This document shows, piece after piece, positions 52,180-54,019 of a stretch of DNA of 54,019 bases. The notes beneath the pieces are model-generated. The model was not told where the DNA came from, ran no database searches, and was given only the letters and a program-made list of their open reading frames with translations. The stretch is from Corallococcus carmarthensis (GTDB lineage Bacteria > Myxococcota > Myxococcia > Myxococcales > Myxococcaceae). Where the stretch lies: positions 1 through 54,019 of the forward strand of contig NZ_RAWE01000049.1 of the NCBI RefSeq assembly GCF_003611695.1, in the 5' to 3' direction. The position numbers were made by a program, and so were the translations under genes. Position 1 is the stretch's first letter. Each line of letters opens with the position of its first letter.

Positions 52180-52554
52180 ATGACCGCCCGACCCGATTGG
52201 GACGCGATACGGGACCTGTCGCGTCGTGTGCTTCGAGAGGGAGCCCCCCTGGCCCTCACGGAGGACGTGCGCGCGCTCCTCCTCCGCACCGCCGACGAAG
52301 TCGGCATCGCCGGCGCCGACGAAGCACTCCGGACCGATGCCGGTGCGCTCACGCTCCTGCGCGAGTGCGCTCGCCGCATCACGGACGGCTCCAACAGACT
52401 CATGGACGCACTGCACCGGATGTTCCGGTACCAGGATGAGGGCGACTACGAGAGCGCGCGTCAGGAGATGCGCGACGTGCTCTCTGTCGAAGTCGTTCCC
52501 TACTACCGCGAGGCAGCACAGGGACAGCTCGACGACATGGCCGACGCGCCGTGA
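52180..52554 (+). CDS. DUSAM domain protein (TIGR02267)
   Basis: A 124-residue cytoplasmic helical protein that matches the DUSAM family, known from Myxococcus and Stigmatella and expanded in myxobacteria: DWDAIRDLSRRVLREGAPLALT, LRECARRITDGSNRLMDAL and DYESARQEMRDVLSVEVVPYYREAA. Function is unknown. It begins directly after the stop of the Cys-rich lipoprotein (TAG-ATG), which makes it a possible immunity or regulatory partner; that is inference from position only. Confidence 0.9.
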   Translation: MTARPDWDAIRDLSRRVLREGAPLALTEDVRALLLRTADEVGIAGADEALRTDAGALTLLRECARRITDGSNRLMDALHRMFRYQDEGDYESARQEMRDVLSVEVVPYYREAAQGQLDDMADAP

Positions 52555-52600
52555 CCGGCCCGGGCGCGGCGCCCACGTGGCACCGCGCCCGACCTGTCTT

Positions 52601-54019
52601 TCAATTCCGCGAGCGGCGGCGGCGCGCCAGGGCGCCCAGCCCCACCAGCGCCCAGACGCTGATCATCCCCGCGGGCGCCGCGCCACAGCCGCAGCCCACG
52701 TCCAGGTCGGTGGGGCCTCGCACCTGGAAGCCCACCTCCGGTGAACGCAGTCCCGCCTCGCCCTCCTCCGTCACCACCTGCGCGACGACCTTGTGCGCTC
52801 CCGTCGCGAGCGCCTTGTCCGCCGTCAGCACGTGGCGGAAGACGCCTTCGTCGTCCGCGGTGGCGGTCGCGAGCGCCTTGCCATCCAGCTCCAGAAGCAC
52901 GGACGTGCCGGGCAGCGCCACGCCCACGAACGAGAAGGTCGGATCCACCGTCGCGCCTTCCGCGGGCACGACCACCATGGGCATCGCCGGATCCACCGGG
53001 CCCGCGTCGGTGCCGCCATCCGTTCCGCCGTCCCCGCCGGGCACCACCACCTCGAAGCCCACGACGTCGGAGTACGGCCCGTCATCGCCCGCTTCGTTGT
53101 GCGCGTGCACCGTGACCTTGTGCGTGCCCACGCTCAGCGGCGCCGAGCCCGGCACCTGGAAGCGGAAGCGCCCCAGCAGGTCCAACGGCACGATGTTGTC
53201 CGGCCCCTCGTCAATCACGACGCCCACGCTGACGCCATTGGCCGCGGTGCCGGCGAACAACGGCGTGGGACTCACGGTGTCCCCGTTCGAGGGCACCACC
53301 AGCACGGCCATCTGCACGACACCGCCGTCCGCGAGCGCCACCGCGGGCGTGCTGAAGCGCACCGGCGTGGAGGACTTGCTCGCCACACCCAGCGAATCCG
53401 CCCAGGCGATGACGTCGTGCGCGCCCGCGGCCAGCGGCGTGGTGGGGTCGTAGGTGAAGCGGCCGTCCGAACCCGGCACCGCCGCGCCAATCTCCCGCCC
53501 GTCCACGACGAGGTGAACGACCGGCCCGTTCGTGCCCGCGGTCCCTTCGATGCGCGGGCGCGTGCTGCTGGCCGCCTCGCCCGACACCGGCGCCGTGATG
53601 ACGGGCGTGACGGGCACCTGGAAGGACTCAACCACCTGCTGCACCGTCCCCCCCGGGGTGCCACCATCCGACGTGGAGACCGGCCCCGCGCCGTACGAGC
53701 CCGCACCCGGGTACGCGGACACGCCCGCGCTGCCCGCGCTCACGTTGGGCGCACACGCGAGGCTCCTTGCCTGGAGCAACAGCCGGCCCCCGGCGCCACC
53801 GCCGCCCGGTCCGAAGGGCTGCTTGTCCATCCGCGTGTCGCCGCCCGCGCCGCCCCGCGCCTCGGCCCCGCCGCAGTTCAGGACGTCCACCGCGCGCAGC
53901 ACCACCGCGCCGCCCGCGCCACCGCCGCCCGCGCCGTCATTGCCCTGCGAGGGCGCCGCCGCCAGGCCCGAGGCGCTGAAGACGCCCTTCCCATCGAACG
54001 CGGTGGCGCGGATGAACAC
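52601..54019 (-). CDS. Surface protein with Ig-like domains and MYXO-CTERM tail, 5' end outside window
   Basis: The C-terminal 472 residues of a larger secreted protein whose start lies beyond the right edge. The visible part opens with a Gly-rich beta-type region (GAGGGGAGGAVVLRA), then at least three Ig-like modules, each with a pattern like PVITAPVSGEAAS ... LAAGAHDVIAWAD. A Gly/Asp/Thr linker (GGTDGGTDAGPVD) precedes the last. The end is a MYXO-CTERM signal: GCGCG, a hydrophobic helix and RRRRS. This tail directs sorting to the cell surface. The architecture resembles proteins annotated as gliding motility AgmC, but the visible part is not enough to claim this. Confidence 0.85.
   Translation of the reverse strand: MFIRATAFDGKGVFSASGLAAAPSQGNDGAGGGGAGGAVVLRAVDVLNCGGAEARGGAGGDTRMDKQPFGPGGGGAGGRLLLQARSLACAPNVSAGSAGVSAYPGAGSYGAGPVSTSDGGTPGGTVQQVVESFQVPVTPVITAPVSGEAASSTRPRIEGTAGTNGPVVHLVVDGREIGAAVPGSDGRFTYDPTTPLAAGAHDVIAWADSLGVASKSSTPVRFSTPAVALADGGVVQMAVLVVPSNGDTVSPTPLFAGTAANGVSVGVVIDEGPDNIVPLDLLGRFRFQVPGSAPLSVGTHKVTVHAHNEAGDDGPYSDVVGFEVVVPGGDGGTDGGTDAGPVDPAMPMVVVPAEGATVDPTFSFVGVALPGTSVLLELDGKALATATADDEGVFRHVLTADKALATGAHKVVAQVVTEEGEAGLRSPEVGFQVRGPTDLDVGCGCGAAPAGMISVWALVGLGALARRRRSRN

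Overview
The window is very GC-rich, almost wall-to-wall coding DNA with GC-heavy third codon positions. It carries several hallmarks of the Myxococcaceae (Myxococcus, Corallococcus, Pyxidicoccus and relatives): a MYXO-CTERM sorting tail, a DUSAM-domain protein, a DUF2381/TIGR02268 protein, a Sit-type lipoprotein toxin with an Imm11-type immunity gene, Ser/Thr kinases, and a dense set of hybrid histidine kinases with stand-alone receivers. I place it in a Corallococcus- or Myxococcus-like soil predator from gene content only; the species cannot be read from the sequence. No tRNA, rRNA, CRISPR array, transposase or prophage gene was seen.

Layout. (1) 1-16.9 kb: a histidine kinase cut by the left edge, then a seven-gene chemosensory operon on the minus strand (receiver, CheA, CheW, soluble coiled-coil MCP, HEAT-repeat protein, CheR, CheB), nearly all translationally coupled, then hybrid kinases and single-domain receivers ending in a 965-residue RsbRD-GAF-PAS kinase. 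(2) 17.0-18.1 kb: a deoxyhypusine-synthase-like enzyme. (3) 18.1-24.6 kb, the most accessory part: a minus-strand set of a frameshifted DUF2381 gene, a Ser/Thr kinase whose C-terminus is an in-frame lipoprotein, and a probable pseudokinase. Next to it on the plus strand lies a sitA-like toxin/immunity pair with lower GC, bracketed by an imperfect 55-bp direct repeat. (4) 24.9-30.9 kb: more hybrid kinases and receivers, a Fur-family regulator and a small secreted protein with a strong terminator. (5) 31-34.2 kb: a lipoprotein with a 13-copy minisatellite linker, a metallophosphoesterase and a DoxX protein. (6) 34.4-37.9 kb: an outer-membrane-like protein and a lipoprotein translationally coupled to a RegB/RegA (PrrBA-type) redox two-component pair. 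(7) 38-43.7 kb: a TIKI/ChaN-like lipoprotein, a VOC-ArsR-SRPBCC operon behind an AT-rich perfect inverted repeat, a lipoprotein with NGMTV repeats and another kinase. (8) 43.8-54 kb: a TonB-dependent receptor with its own TonB C-terminal domain, small secreted and regulatory genes, a HExxH protein beside a degenerate receiver, a membrane metallophosphoesterase, a lipoprotein/DUSAM pair, and the C-terminal part of an Ig-like MYXO-CTERM surface protein cut by the right edge.

How it fits together: the window is mainly sensing and surface biology. Five histidine kinases share the same H-box neighbourhood and the same Asn-for-Asp change in the ATP-binding G1 box, which points to local duplication, and several lone receivers could be their partners. 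The candidate for something new is the 18-24.6 kb block, where surface lipoproteins, an envelope-spanning kinase, a pseudokinase and an exchangeable contact-dependent toxin/immunity cassette lie side by side. Functional links inside that block are inference.
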